From contig NZ_JBFIII010000020.1 of assembly GCF_041601295.1 (NCBI RefSeq), forward strand, positions 1 through 34,666: a stretch of DNA of 34,666 bases, read 5' to 3'. Positions 15,168 through 23,770 of the stretch are shown piece after piece. The position numbers and the translations under genes were made by a program. How positions within the stretch are numbered: the stretch's first letter is position 1; every line of letters starts with the position of its first letter. Under the pieces are notes generated by a model that saw only the letters and a program-made list of their open reading frames with translations, ran no database searches and was not told the origin of the DNA. The stretch comes from Immundisolibacter sp. (lineage in GTDB: Bacteria; Pseudomonadota; Gammaproteobacteria; Immundisolibacterales; Immundisolibacteraceae).

Positions 15168-16424
15168 TTGACCAGCCACAGCCTTACTGCCTGCATCGTC
15201 AGCACCGGCGAGGAGGTGCTGCGCGGTGAACTGCTCGACAGTAACAGCGCCGAATTGTCTCGCCAGCTCGGTGAGGCCGGTTTTACGGTACAACTGATGC
15301 TCACGGCAGGTGACCGTCGCGGCGATCTCGATTTTGTGCTGCGTACCTCGCTCGAACGCGCCGACTGGGTGTTCATGACCGGTGGCCTTGGGCCAACCGA
15401 GGATGACCTGACCGCCGAGGTGGTCGGGGAATTGGCGGGCGTGGCGCTGGAGTTCGATCTGCCAAGCTGGCAGCACGTTGAGCAGCGCTTCGCCGAGTTC
15501 GGCATTCCGCTGACCGACAACAATCGCAAGCAGGCGTTGTTCCCCACGGGCGCGCAGATTCTGGCCAACCCCAATGGCACGGCGCCCGGTTTTGTAGCCG
15601 AGCTGACGCTGGCGGGTGCCCGCAAGCGCATCGTGGCCCTGCCAGGACCACCGCGCGAAATGCAGCCCATGCTGCGCGACTTCCTGGCCAGCCTGCCGCA
15701 GGCGCGAAAACCGTCCCATAGTTTCATCCGCTTCCTGGGCATCGGTGAGTCCAGCCTGGCCGAAGCCATGCGGCCATGGGCCGACAACAACGTCGAAGTC
15801 GGTTACCGGGCGTTGTTCCCAGAGCTGGAGCTCAAGCTCTACGACGTCAGCGCACAGCAGATGCTGAGCCTGCGCCAGTTCGTGCTGGAGCGCTTTGGCG
15901 ACTACCTGCTGGATTTCAGCCCCCGCAGCACGGCCGAGCTTTTTGCCATGTACCTGACCGAAACCGGACAGACTGTGGCCGTGGCTGAGTCCTGTACCGG
16001 TGGCCTGGTCGGCAAGATCATCACCGATCTGCCCGGTGCGTCAGCCTATTTCCTGGGCGGCGTGGTGTCCTACGCCAACAGTGCCAAGCATGATCTCCTG
16101 GGCGTGGACGCGGCCAGTATCGCGGCCCATGGCGCGGTTAGCGAACCAGTTGCCCGGCAGATGGCAAGTGGCGTGCGTGAGCGCTTTGGCGCCGACATCG
16201 GGCTCGCCATTACCGGCATTGCGGGCCCCGCGGGCGGCACTGACGAGAAGCCGGTCGGCACTGTCTGGCTGGGTCGGGCGGACGGCGCAGGCAGTGGCGC
16301 GCGACACCGGCAATTTGTGCGTGGCCGCGAATGGGTGCGTATCTTCGCCGCCCACGATGCCATGCGCTGGTTGATGAGTGATTGGCTGAGCGCGCGCTGG
16401 CGGGCCGCGGTCGACGGTGGCTGA
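15168..16424 (+). CDS. cinA: CinA-like protein with nicotinamide-nucleotide amidase domain
   Basis: The protein joins an N-terminal MoCF-like (COG1058) domain with a C-terminal PncC-type domain. The former has CIVSTGEEVLRGELLDSNS, FMTGGLGPTEDD and LPGPPREMQPM. The latter has VAVAESCTGGLVGKIITDLPGAS, YFLGGVVSYANSAK and LAITGIAGPAGGTDEKPVGTVW. PncC domains deamidate nicotinamide mononucleotide to nicotinate mononucleotide in pyridine nucleotide salvage; the N-terminal domain of some CinA proteins has ADP-ribose pyrophosphatase activity. From TTG 15168 the product has 418 residues, a normal CinA length. An ATG at 15036 would add 44 unrelated-looking residues. The stop overlaps the pilS start by eight bases. 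Confidence 0.88.
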   Translation: MTSHSLTACIVSTGEEVLRGELLDSNSAELSRQLGEAGFTVQLMLTAGDRRGDLDFVLRTSLERADWVFMTGGLGPTEDDLTAEVVGELAGVALEFDLPSWQHVEQRFAEFGIPLTDNNRKQALFPTGAQILANPNGTAPGFVAELTLAGARKRIVALPGPPREMQPMLRDFLASLPQARKPSHSFIRFLGIGESSLAEAMRPWADNNVEVGYRALFPELELKLYDVSAQQMLSLRQFVLERFGDYLLDFSPRSTAELFAMYLTETGQTVAVAESCTGGLVGKIITDLPGASAYFLGGVVSYANSAKHDLLGVDAASIAAHGAVSEPVARQMASGVRERFGADIGLAITGIAGPAGGTDEKPVGTVWLGRADGAGSGARHRQFVRGREWVRIFAAHDAMRWLMSDWLSARWRAAVDGG

Positions 16425-18030
16425 AGAACCTGCCGCCAGTCGGCTGACCGACCTCATCGCCGACGATTCGCAGGCGCGCCTGACCTGGCGACCGTTGTTC
16501 TGGTTCAATTTATTGCGCCTGGTCACGGCCGCACTGCTGCTGGGGCTGACGCTTATCGAGCCGCCGCTGAAGCCACTGGGGATGACTGCCCCGGAGCTTT
16601 ATCGCCTGGCGGCGGTGGCTTATCTGGCCAGTGCCGTGGCCGGTTTCGCGGTGCTTGCCCTGCGCTGGCCGCGGTTCAACCTGCAAGTCACCCTGCTGGT
16701 CATGGTCGACGTGGTGGCCATTACAGTGCTTGCGCATGCCAGTGGCGGTTTGCCTAGCGGGCTGGGCATCCTGTTGCTGATTGTGGTCGCCGGTGGTGGG
16801 CTTCTGGTGTCGGGCCGGCTGGCTTTTTTGTATGCCGCCATGGCGGCGTTGGCGGTCCTCGGCGAAAGTCTGTATCGCGTGAACCTGACCGACCAGGTTC
16901 CGACCTACGCGCAGGCTGGCCTGCTGGGTGCTTCGTGTTTTGGCGCGGCGGCGCTGGCGTACGAAATGGCCCGTCGGGTACGGCGCAGCGCCACGCTGGC
17001 GAGCCGACGCCAGGGCGAGGCGGTGGTGCTGGCTCGCCTGAACGATGAGATCATCCAGCGCATGCAGACCGGGGTGCTGGTAGTGGATCAGGAGCGTCGC
17101 GTGCGGCTCGCCAACCGCTCCGCCGAGCGTCTTCTCGGGAGTACCCTTGACCCGGGATGTACGGTCGCCGAGCTGTCACTGCAACTGGGGCGTTCGCTCA
17201 CCTTGTGGCAGGCCGGTCGTGATCCGCTGGTGTCTGGCGGGAGCGACGCTTACGCGCCCCGTTTCGCCGCACTGGGCAGTGGCCAGGCCGCCGACACCCT
17301 GATTTTTCTGGACGACACCGCGGCGGTGAACCAGCAAGCGCAGCTGCTCAAGCTGGCCGCGCTCGGGCGCCTGGTGGCGAGCATCGCGCACCAGGTGCGC
17401 AATCCCCTGGGCGCAATCAGCCACGCCGCGCAGTTGCTCGCCGAAGACGCCCAGTTGGGCGCTGACCAGCAACGGCTGGTGTCGATTACCCTGCGTCAAA
17501 CGGAGCGGGTGAATCGGATCATCGAAGAAGTACTGGCGTTGGGTCGCCCGCAGCCGGTCGAGATCGAACTGCTGGATCTGGGGCCCTGGCTGGAACAGTC
17601 GATTGACGCCTACTGTGCGAGCCATCAGGTGCCACGCACCGCCATTGCGCTGGAAGCCAGTTCTGGTGTTGTAACGCGTGGAGCGCCCGGGCAGCTGCAG
17701 CAGGTGCTGGAGAACCTGCTCGACAACGGGCTGCGTTACGCGGCTGATGCTGTACCTCCCCAGGTGATCGTGCGAGTTCGCCAGTCGGTTTCGCTCAGCC
17801 GGCCGGTTATCGAGGTGGAAGATCGTGGTCCCGGCGTGCCGACGGAGGAACATGCGCATCTGTTCGAGCCGTTTCACACCAGCCGGGCCGACGGCACCGG
17901 CCTGGGCTTGTTCATGGCGCGTGAACTGTGTACCGCCAATCAGGCGCGTATCGAGTATTACGCTCCGGCATTCGGCGGCGCGGGCTTTCGCATCGTGCTG
18001 GCGGACCGTCGGCGCCGGCAGTTGATATGA
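16417..18030 (+). CDS. pilS: PilS-like membrane sensor histidine kinase (Gln in H box)
   Basis: The 537-residue protein has about six membrane helices (residues 28-185), a PAS-like segment (about 205-300, IIQRMQTGVLVVDQERRVRLANRSAERLLG) and a HisKA/HATPase core. The H box is SIAHQVRNPLGAISH, with phosphoacceptor His325. The N box is LENLLDN (431-437), G1 is EDRGPGVP, the F box is FEPFHT and G2 is GTGLGLF. The match to PilS of type IV pilus systems is strong, including the PLGAISHAAQLL segment. PilS controls the response regulator PilR and so pilin transcription. The residue after His325 is Gln where nearly all kinases of this class have Glu, so autokinase or phosphatase activity may be changed. 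The GTG start overlaps cinA and the stop overlaps pilR by four bases (ATGA). Confidence 0.9.
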   Translation: MAEEPAASRLTDLIADDSQARLTWRPLFWFNLLRLVTAALLLGLTLIEPPLKPLGMTAPELYRLAAVAYLASAVAGFAVLALRWPRFNLQVTLLVMVDVVAITVLAHASGGLPSGLGILLLIVVAGGGLLVSGRLAFLYAAMAALAVLGESLYRVNLTDQVPTYAQAGLLGASCFGAAALAYEMARRVRRSATLASRRQGEAVVLARLNDEIIQRMQTGVLVVDQERRVRLANRSAERLLGSTLDPGCTVAELSLQLGRSLTLWQAGRDPLVSGGSDAYAPRFAALGSGQAADTLIFLDDTAAVNQQAQLLKLAALGRLVASIAHQVRNPLGAISHAAQLLAEDAQLGADQQRLVSITLRQTERVNRIIEEVLALGRPQPVEIELLDLGPWLEQSIDAYCASHQVPRTAIALEASSGVVTRGAPGQLQQVLENLLDNGLRYAADAVPPQVIVRVRQSVSLSRPVIEVEDRGPGVPTEEHAHLFEPFHTSRADGTGLGLFMARELCTANQARIEYYAPAFGGAGFRIVLADRRRRQLI

Positions 18031-19358
18031 ACGTGGCCACCGACGAAGTGCCGCGGGTGTTGATTGTCGACGACGAGCCGGACCTGTGCGAGCTGCTGGC
18101 GATTACCCTGCAGGGCATGGGGCTGACCAGCGACAGCGCCGGCACCTTGAAGGCGGCGCGAGCAGCCCTGGCGCAGGGTCCCTATCGCTTGTGCCTGTGT
18201 GATCTGCGCCTGCCGGACGGCAGTGGGCTGGAGTTGATCGAGCAGATTCAGCGCACGCTGCCGCAGATGCCCGTGGCGATGATTACCGCCCATGGCGATG
18301 TCGACGCCGCGGTGGCAGCGATGAAGGCCGGCGCCTTTGATTTTGTCAGCAAGCCGGTCAACGTGGCAGCCTTGCGTGGCTTGGTAGACACCGCGCTGCG
18401 CCTGTCGCGGGTACGCGCCGAACAGGTCACGGCACCGACGCTGACCGGCGATTCGGCAGTAATGCAGGCGCTGCGAGTCACGCTGGCGAAACTCGCGCGC
18501 AGTCAGGCGCCGGTGTTCATCCGCGGCGAGTCGGGGGTCGACAAGGAGCGCGTGGCGCACCTGATCCATGCCCAGGGCCCGCGCGCCAGCGGGCCGTTTG
18601 TGCCGGTGAATTGCGGTGCCATTCCCGAAAATCTCCTGGAAAGCGAGCTGTTTGGGCACATCAAGGGCAGTTTTACCGGTGCCAGTGCCGACCGCGAGGG
18701 TCTGTTTCAGGCCGCCGATGGCGGTACGTTGTTTCTGGATGAGATCGGCGCCGTGCCACCGGGAATGCAGGTCAAGCTGCTGCGCGCACTGCAGGAGCGG
18801 GCGGTGCGGCCAGTCGGTGCCCGCCAGGAAGTGCCGGTGGACGTGCGGGTATTGAGCGCGACCCATGAAGACCTGGCCGCTTTGGTCAGTAGCGGGCGTG
18901 TGCGGCAGGATTTTTACTACCGGATCAACGTGATCGAGGTCATGGTGCCGCCGCTGCGCGAGCGCGGCGAGGACATTGCGCCACTCGCCGTCGACTTGTT
19001 GCGGCGCATCGCCGGCGGCGAGCGCCTGAGCCTGACATCCAAAGCATTGGAGGTCCTGCAGGGTTATGCCTTTCCCGGCAACGTGCGGGAACTCGAAAAC
19101 ATTCTCGAGCGCGCCGCGGCGCTGTGCGAGGGCGCGCTAATCGACGCGGCTGACCTGCATCTGCCAAAGCTGTTCGCCGACCCGTCTGGGCCGACGGCGG
19201 GTAACGGTGATCTTGACTCCGAACTCGGTGGTGTGGAGCGTGAGCGCATCCTCGAGGCCCTGCTCGCAAGCCGCTACAACCGCAGCGCCGCCGCGGACCG
19301 GCTGGGCATAACCCTGCGTCAGTTGCGGTACCGCATGCTCAAGCTTGGCATCAACTAG
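18027..19358 (+). CDS. pilR: PilR-like sigma54-dependent response regulator (altered Walker A)
   Basis: The 443-residue NtrC-family protein has a receiver domain (acidic pair Asp15/Asp16, phosphoacceptor Asp59, Lys109). An AAA+ sigma54-interaction domain follows (about 135-375), then a Fis-type helix-turn-helix (about 405-441). The sigma54-contacting loop is GSFTGA (214-219) and Walker B is LFLDE (235-239). Walker A reads GESGVDKE (167-174): the usual GESGTGKE has Gly at residue 172, but here it is Asp. PilR activates the RpoN-dependent pilin promoter. No pilin gene is in the window. The ATG at 18027 overlaps the pilS stop. An in-frame upstream start at 17928 is rejected because it lies deep inside pilS. 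The gene converges with queG six bases later. Confidence 0.9.
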   Translation: MNVATDEVPRVLIVDDEPDLCELLAITLQGMGLTSDSAGTLKAARAALAQGPYRLCLCDLRLPDGSGLELIEQIQRTLPQMPVAMITAHGDVDAAVAAMKAGAFDFVSKPVNVAALRGLVDTALRLSRVRAEQVTAPTLTGDSAVMQALRVTLAKLARSQAPVFIRGESGVDKERVAHLIHAQGPRASGPFVPVNCGAIPENLLESELFGHIKGSFTGASADREGLFQAADGGTLFLDEIGAVPPGMQVKLLRALQERAVRPVGARQEVPVDVRVLSATHEDLAALVSSGRVRQDFYYRINVIEVMVPPLRERGEDIAPLAVDLLRRIAGGERLSLTSKALEVLQGYAFPGNVRELENILERAAALCEGALIDAADLHLPKLFADPSGPTAGNGDLDSELGGVERERILEALLASRYNRSAAADRLGITLRQLRYRMLKLGIN

Positions 19359-19364
19359 CGGCGA

Positions 19365-20441
19365 TCAGATCCGGGTCGCGTGGTCGCCGACGTGGCGCTC
19401 AAGCGCCCAGGCCACATGTTCGCGGACCACGGGTGATGGACTGTCGCGGTGGCGGTGCAGACAGGCCAGCACGGCGGTATCACCGGTCGGTGCATTGCCC
19501 AGCGCCACCGCGATGTTGCGCTGCCAGCGTTCATGACCGATGCGGCGGATGGCCGAACCCGCCAGCCGAGCGTCGAACTGCTCCGCTGTCCAGTCCATCA
19601 GATCAACCAGCCGGGGGGCGTCGAGGCCGTGGCGCGGCGCGAAATCCTGCTCCTCGCTGGCGTGGGCGAATTTGTTCCAGGGACATGTCAGCTGGCAGTC
19701 GTCGCAGCCGTAAATGCGATTGCCCATCAGCGGGCGCAGTTCGGTCGGGATTGGGCCGGCCAGTTCGATCGTCAGATACGAGATGCAGCGGCGCGCATCC
19801 AGGACGTATGGGGCCACGATGGCGCCGGTGGGACAGACATCAATGCAGGCGTGGCAGCTGCCGCAATGATCGCTGGCTGGAGGGTCCACCGGCAGTGGTA
19901 GGTCGGTGTAGATCTCGCCCAGGAAAAACCACGACCCGCCGTGGCGGGTGATCAGGCAGGTGTGTTTGCCGACCCAGCCGAGGCCGGCCTGCTGCGCCAG
20001 CGGTTTTTCGAGCACCGGCGCGCTATCGGTAAATACGCGATAGCCGAACGGTCCGATTGCCGCAGCAATGCCATCGGCGAGTAGCTGCAGCCGCCGCCGC
20101 ACCAGCTTGTGGTAGTCGCGGCCCAGTGCATAGCGCGAGACGTAACCGAGGTGCGGGTCGTCCAGCACCGGCCAGGCCGGGGCCGCGGTCTGCGGCCAGT
20201 AATCAAGACGCGCCGAGATGACCCGCACGGTGCCAGGCACCAGTGCCTGCGGGCGCGAGCGCTTGCGACCATGCCGGGCCATCCATCCCATCTCGCCGTG
20301 GTAGCCGCGGGCCAGCCAGGTTTCGAGGCGTTGCTCGGCGACAGCCAGGTCGAGTCCGCTGACACCAAGCCCACTGAAGCCCAGTTCGGCCGCCAGCGCG
20401 TGCACCGTGGCCGCCAGCGCGTCGGGAGAGCGTGTAGTCAT
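19365..20441 (-). CDS. queG: Epoxyqueuosine reductase QueG
   Basis: QueG is a cobalamin- and [4Fe-4S]-dependent enzyme that reduces epoxyqueuosine to queuosine in tRNA, the last step of queuosine synthesis. Family blocks are GYHGEMGWMARHG, GYVSRYALGRDYHKLVR and AGLGWVGKHTCLI. The ferredoxin-like clusters are CGSCHACIDVCPTGA and CDDCQLTCPWN, and DARRCISYLTIEL is also present. A C-terminal HEAT-like part ends the 358-residue protein. The ATG at 20441 matches the length of the E. coli N-terminus; another in-frame ATG lies seven codons upstream (20462). The E. coli protein continues a little further. The gene is divergent from nnr, as in E. coli. Confidence 0.95.
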   Translation of the reverse strand: MTTRSPDALAATVHALAAELGFSGLGVSGLDLAVAEQRLETWLARGYHGEMGWMARHGRKRSRPQALVPGTVRVISARLDYWPQTAAPAWPVLDDPHLGYVSRYALGRDYHKLVRRRLQLLADGIAAAIGPFGYRVFTDSAPVLEKPLAQQAGLGWVGKHTCLITRHGGSWFFLGEIYTDLPLPVDPPASDHCGSCHACIDVCPTGAIVAPYVLDARRCISYLTIELAGPIPTELRPLMGNRIYGCDDCQLTCPWNKFAHASEEQDFAPRHGLDAPRLVDLMDWTAEQFDARLAGSAIRRIGHERWQRNIAVALGNAPTGDTAVLACLHRHRDSPSPVVREHVAWALERHVGDHATRI

Positions 20442-20524
20442 GGCTGCATAAAAATATGGCAAATCAGGTTAGGACAACGCAAAAAATGCTGAATTAAGCG
20501 TATGCTTTTGCCGAAATCTAATCC

Positions 20525-22069
20525 TTGGCGTCAAGCGATTGCTATAAATTGCTGAATTCACTTAAAAAACTATATTCAGTTCCGCAACTGCGCAGAATCG
20601 ACAGTGCCGCCGCGGGGCAAACTGGATGTTCCGGCACCGCCTTGATGGAGCGCGCCGGGGCGGCGGCGTTCGCCATGCTGCGCCGGCTGTGGCCAACCGC
20701 GCAACGGCTGGCGGTTCTGTGCGGACCGGGTAATAACGGTGGCGATGGCTATGTGCTGGCACGCTTGGCCCACCTGGCGGGCTTCCGCGTCCAGTTGGTG
20801 GCTTTGGCCGGGCTGCCACGCGCCGGCAGCGAGGCTGATGTGGCGCGTCAGTGGTTCGGCGCCAGTGGCGGCACGCAGCAGCGGGACTGGCAAGCAGCAC
20901 TTGGCGGCGCCGAGCTGTGCGTCGATGCATTGCTCGGTACGGGTGCCGACCGGCCGCTGGACGGTCCGATCGCGGCCGCCGTGGCGGGCCTGAATGCTCA
21001 GACCGCCCCGGTGCTGGCGCTGGACGTGCCATCTGGCCTGAATGCCGACTCCGGCCAGGTCATGGGTGTAGCGGTGCGGGCCAGCGCCACACTCACTTTT
21101 GTCGCCCGCAAGCTGGGCCTGTATACCGGCGCCGCGCGGGAGTGTTGCGGGCAGCTGGATTTTGATGATCTTGGGGTGCCGGCCCAGGTCGTTGCGATGG
21201 CCGGGGAGGCAGCCGCGGTGCGGCTCGATCTGTCCTGCTTACGCAGTGCCTTTCTGGCGCCGCGGCCCCGTCACGCGCACAAGGGCAGTTGTGGCCATGT
21301 CCTGGTGCTCGGTGGCGATCACGGTTATGGCGGCGCCGTTCGCCTTGCCGGCGAAGCAGCGGCCCGGACTGGTGCCGGGCTCACCAGCGTGGCGACACGG
21401 TCACAGCACGTGGCGGCGTTGATCGCCGGACGGCCGGAACTGATGGCGCATGGCATCAATAGCGCCACAGACATTGCACCGCTGCTGGCACGCGCCAGCG
21501 TGGTGGCAGTCGGGCCGGGTTTGGGGCAGGACGATTTTGGTCGTGACCTGTTCGCAGCCGCCCTGGCCAGTGGCTTGCCGCTGGTGGTCGACGCAGACGC
21601 ATTGAACCTGCTGGCCCGCGACCGCCAGCTGCCACGTCGTGACGACTGGATTCTTACGCCGCATCCGGGCGAAGCGGCGCGCTTGCTCGGGGGCACCGCG
21701 TCGCAGATCGAAGCCGACCGCTACGGCGCCGCGCGGGCGCTGCACGCGCGTTTCGGGGGTGTGGTGGTGCTCAAGGGTGCGGGCACAGTGGTATACGACG
21801 GCGTCTCACCGCCCGGGGTGGTGCCGTACGGGAATCCTGGCATGGCCACCGGCGGCATGGGGGATGTGCTGACCGGCGTGATCGCTGCTCTATGGGCACA
21901 AGGCCTGCCCGCCGCTGCCGCGGCAGCGCTTGGTGCCTGTCTGCATGCGGTGGCGGCGGACCAGGTGGTGGCACGCCAGGGCGAGCGCGGCCTGCTGGCG
22001 AGTGACCTGTTGCCGGCCTTGCCCGCGCTCGTGAACGGGAGAAACGATGGAGCAGACCTGGGTGCTTGA
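20525..22069 (+). CDS. nnr: Bifunctional NAD(P)H-hydrate repair enzyme Nnr
   Basis: Nnr repairs damaged NAD(P)H. The N-terminal YjeF_N epimerase interconverts R and S hydrates, and the C-terminal dehydratase restores NAD(P)H from the S form using ATP or ADP. Epimerase signatures are TALMERAGAAAF and VLCGPGNNGGDGYVLARLA. Dehydratase signatures are LGGDHGYGGAVRLAGEAA, VAVGPGLGQ, VVDADALNLLA, TPHPGEAARLLG and GNPGMATGGMGDVLTGV. The start is uncertain: no ATG or GTG occurs in frame before Met41, so TTG at 20525 (514 residues, given here) or TTG at 20549 is needed, and neither has a clear Shine-Dalgarno. It overlaps tsaE by 23 bases. Confidence 0.93.
   Translation: MASSDCYKLLNSLKKLYSVPQLRRIDSAAAGQTGCSGTALMERAGAAAFAMLRRLWPTAQRLAVLCGPGNNGGDGYVLARLAHLAGFRVQLVALAGLPRAGSEADVARQWFGASGGTQQRDWQAALGGAELCVDALLGTGADRPLDGPIAAAVAGLNAQTAPVLALDVPSGLNADSGQVMGVAVRASATLTFVARKLGLYTGAARECCGQLDFDDLGVPAQVVAMAGEAAAVRLDLSCLRSAFLAPRPRHAHKGSCGHVLVLGGDHGYGGAVRLAGEAAARTGAGLTSVATRSQHVAALIAGRPELMAHGINSATDIAPLLARASVVAVGPGLGQDDFGRDLFAAALASGLPLVVDADALNLLARDRQLPRRDDWILTPHPGEAARLLGGTASQIEADRYGAARALHARFGGVVVLKGAGTVVYDGVSPPGVVPYGNPGMATGGMGDVLTGVIAALWAQGLPAAAAAALGACLHAVAADQVVARQGERGLLASDLLPALPALVNGRNDGADLGA
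20540..20548 (+). promoter_or_regulatory. Possible extended -10 element before nnr
   Basis: TGCTATAAA is a good extended -10 (TGnTATAAt-like) in an AT-rich stretch between the divergent queG and nnr genes. The predicted start near 20555 would lie after both candidate TTG starts of nnr, so promoter and start codon cannot both be right unless translation begins at a non-standard codon or another promoter is used. Confidence 0.35.
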
Positions 22070-22490
22070 GAACGAAGCCGCGCAGCTGGCGCTCGGTGCT
22101 CGATTGGGTCGAGTCCTGGCGCCAGGCTTGTGTATCTATCTGCGCGGGCCACTGGGTGCGGGCAAGACCACTCTGGTGCGCGGGGCCCTGCGGGCGCGTG
22201 GCCACACCGGCACCGTGCGCAGCCCGACGTACACCCTGGTCGAAACCTACGACGATATATGCCACCTCGACCTGTATCGCGTCGCCGGCGCCGAGGAGAT
22301 GGAGTTCCTCGGTGCGCGCGAACTGTTCGATGGGCGCCATACCTGTTTTGTCGAATGGCCCGAGCGTGGTGCTGGCTGGTTGCCGCCGGCTGATCTTGAT
22401 ATCGATATTCAAATGGCCGGCTCCGGGCGTCAGCTACGCGTGCGGGCAGGCAGCGGTGCCGGTGAGTCCGTACTGGAGCGCATGGCATGA
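22047..22490 (+). CDS. tsaE: tRNA threonylcarbamoyladenosine biosynthesis ATPase TsaE
   Basis: TsaE is the P-loop ATPase that works with TsaB and TsaD to place threonylcarbamoyl on A37 of tRNAs decoding ANN codons. The 147-residue protein has Walker A GPLGAGKTTLVRG (Lys40), the family block SPTYTLVETYDD, HLDLYRV and the late FVEWPERG. The ATG at 22047 is preceded by GGGAGA. It lies inside the 3' end of nnr and overlaps the amidase gene by four bases (ATGA), an unbroken coupled run as in E. coli. Confidence 0.96.
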   Translation: MEQTWVLENEAAQLALGARLGRVLAPGLCIYLRGPLGAGKTTLVRGALRARGHTGTVRSPTYTLVETYDDICHLDLYRVAGAEEMEFLGARELFDGRHTCFVEWPERGAGWLPPADLDIDIQMAGSGRQLRVRAGSGAGESVLERMA

Positions 22491-23770
22491 ATGCGCTGCG
22501 TTTCTGCGTGCTGGCCCTGCTGCCGCTGCTCAGCTTCGCTGGCGAACTGCGCGGCCTGCGTTACGAGCCGCTGCCCGGCGGGACGCGGCTGACGCTTGAG
22601 CTCAGTGCGCCCACGGTCGGAAAAGTGTTTACCCTGAAGGCGCCCGACCGGCTGGTGATTGATCTACCTGCCACCGCGCTCAGAACCAGCTTGGGGCGTC
22701 CGACCGGCAACACACCGGTTCGGGACGTGCGATCGGGGCCGCAGGCGGGCGGTGGCCTGCGCCTGGTGCTGGACCTCGCCGCGCCCGTTCAGTGGCGCGA
22801 GCAGCGCTTGCCGGCGGGTAATGGCAAGGGCCCGCGTGTGCAGATCGATGTACTCGCGGGCGGGACCCATGCTGCTGTGGCAACCGTGCCGCCGGCGGTA
22901 AGAGCCCCTTCGGTCACCCCGGTGGCGCGGGCCTCGCCAGCGGCTGCGCCGGCAACGCGCGCAGCGCCCGCGTTGCCCAAGGCGGGTCCGGCGGTGAAGC
23001 GGGTCGTATCGACCAGCATGGTGACGGTGGTGATCGACGCGGGCCACGGCGGGCACGACGTGGGCGCAGTGGGCCCCGGTCGCCTGTACGAGAAACACGT
23101 GACGCTCGCCCTGGCACGTGAGTTGGCAACGCAGATCAATGCCCAGCGCGGTATGCGGGCGGTTCTGACGCGCAGCGGCGACGTGTTTGTGCCGCTGCGT
23201 CAGCGCACCGCAGTGGCGCACAAGCACAAGGCGGATCTGTTCGTTTCGATACACGCAGACGCCTTCAAAAACCCCTCGGCGCGTGGTTCGGGCGTGTACG
23301 CGCTGTCCGAGACCGGCGCCACCAGCGAGGCGGCGCGATTGCTGGCGGCGCGCGAGAATGCCGCCGATCTTGGTGGCGGTCTTGCTGCCGCCGGGCACGA
23401 CCGGGTGCTGCGTTCGGTGTTGCTGGACCTGTCGCAAAACGCCACTATTGAGAGCAGTCTGCGCTTGGCGGACCGTTTGCTGGATCGTCTGTCCGACGTC
23501 AATCGTCTGCACCGTGCCGACGTACAGCAGGCCAACTTCATGGTGCTCAAATCACCGCAGGTGCCCTCAGTGCTGGTGGAAGCAGCGTTCATTTCCAATC
23601 CGGAAGAAGCTCGCAAACTGGCGGATCCCGCGTTCCGTCGCCGTCTGGCCTCGGCCCTGGTGGTGGGTTTGCGCGACTACCTGCAATCCGAGCCGCGGCT
23701 GCGCCAGGCACTGGCCAATGCGCAAGCCGGCCGTACGTCGACGGCCCGTTCGGCGGACGGTGGTGGCTGA
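22487..23770 (+). CDS. amiC: N-acetylmuramoyl-L-alanine amidase (AmiB/AmiC type)
   Basis: The enzyme cleaves the amide bond between muramic acid and peptide to split septal peptidoglycan in the periplasm. The 427-residue protein starts with a short signal peptide (hydrophobic core about residues 6-17, likely cut after SFA). It has an AMIN domain (about 20-125), an Ala/Pro linker (about 130-172) and an Amidase_3 zinc domain (about 178-405). Zinc ligands are His187 (DAGHGGHD), Glu202 (YEKHVT) and His256 (SIHADAF); the catalytic Glu is in LVEAAFISNPEE near residue 371. No LysM repeat follows, unlike E. coli AmiB. AmiB and AmiC cannot be separated from sequence alone. The start overlaps tsaE and the end overlaps mutL. 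Confidence 0.94.
   Translation: MNALRFCVLALLPLLSFAGELRGLRYEPLPGGTRLTLELSAPTVGKVFTLKAPDRLVIDLPATALRTSLGRPTGNTPVRDVRSGPQAGGGLRLVLDLAAPVQWREQRLPAGNGKGPRVQIDVLAGGTHAAVATVPPAVRAPSVTPVARASPAAAPATRAAPALPKAGPAVKRVVSTSMVTVVIDAGHGGHDVGAVGPGRLYEKHVTLALARELATQINAQRGMRAVLTRSGDVFVPLRQRTAVAHKHKADLFVSIHADAFKNPSARGSGVYALSETGATSEAARLLAARENAADLGGGLAAAGHDRVLRSVLLDLSQNATIESSLRLADRLLDRLSDVNRLHRADVQQANFMVLKSPQVPSVLVEAAFISNPEEARKLADPAFRRRLASALVVGLRDYLQSEPRLRQALANAQAGRTSTARSADGGG

Noticed and set aside
17928..18026. Upstream extension of pilR
   Set aside because: It lies inside the conserved C-terminal ATPase region of pilS. The ATGA overlap at 18027 is the typical coupled start.
23187..23762. Upstream extension of mutL
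   Set aside because: It overlaps the zinc amidase domain in a different frame; MutL similarity starts only at MADPARRPIRELSPEL.
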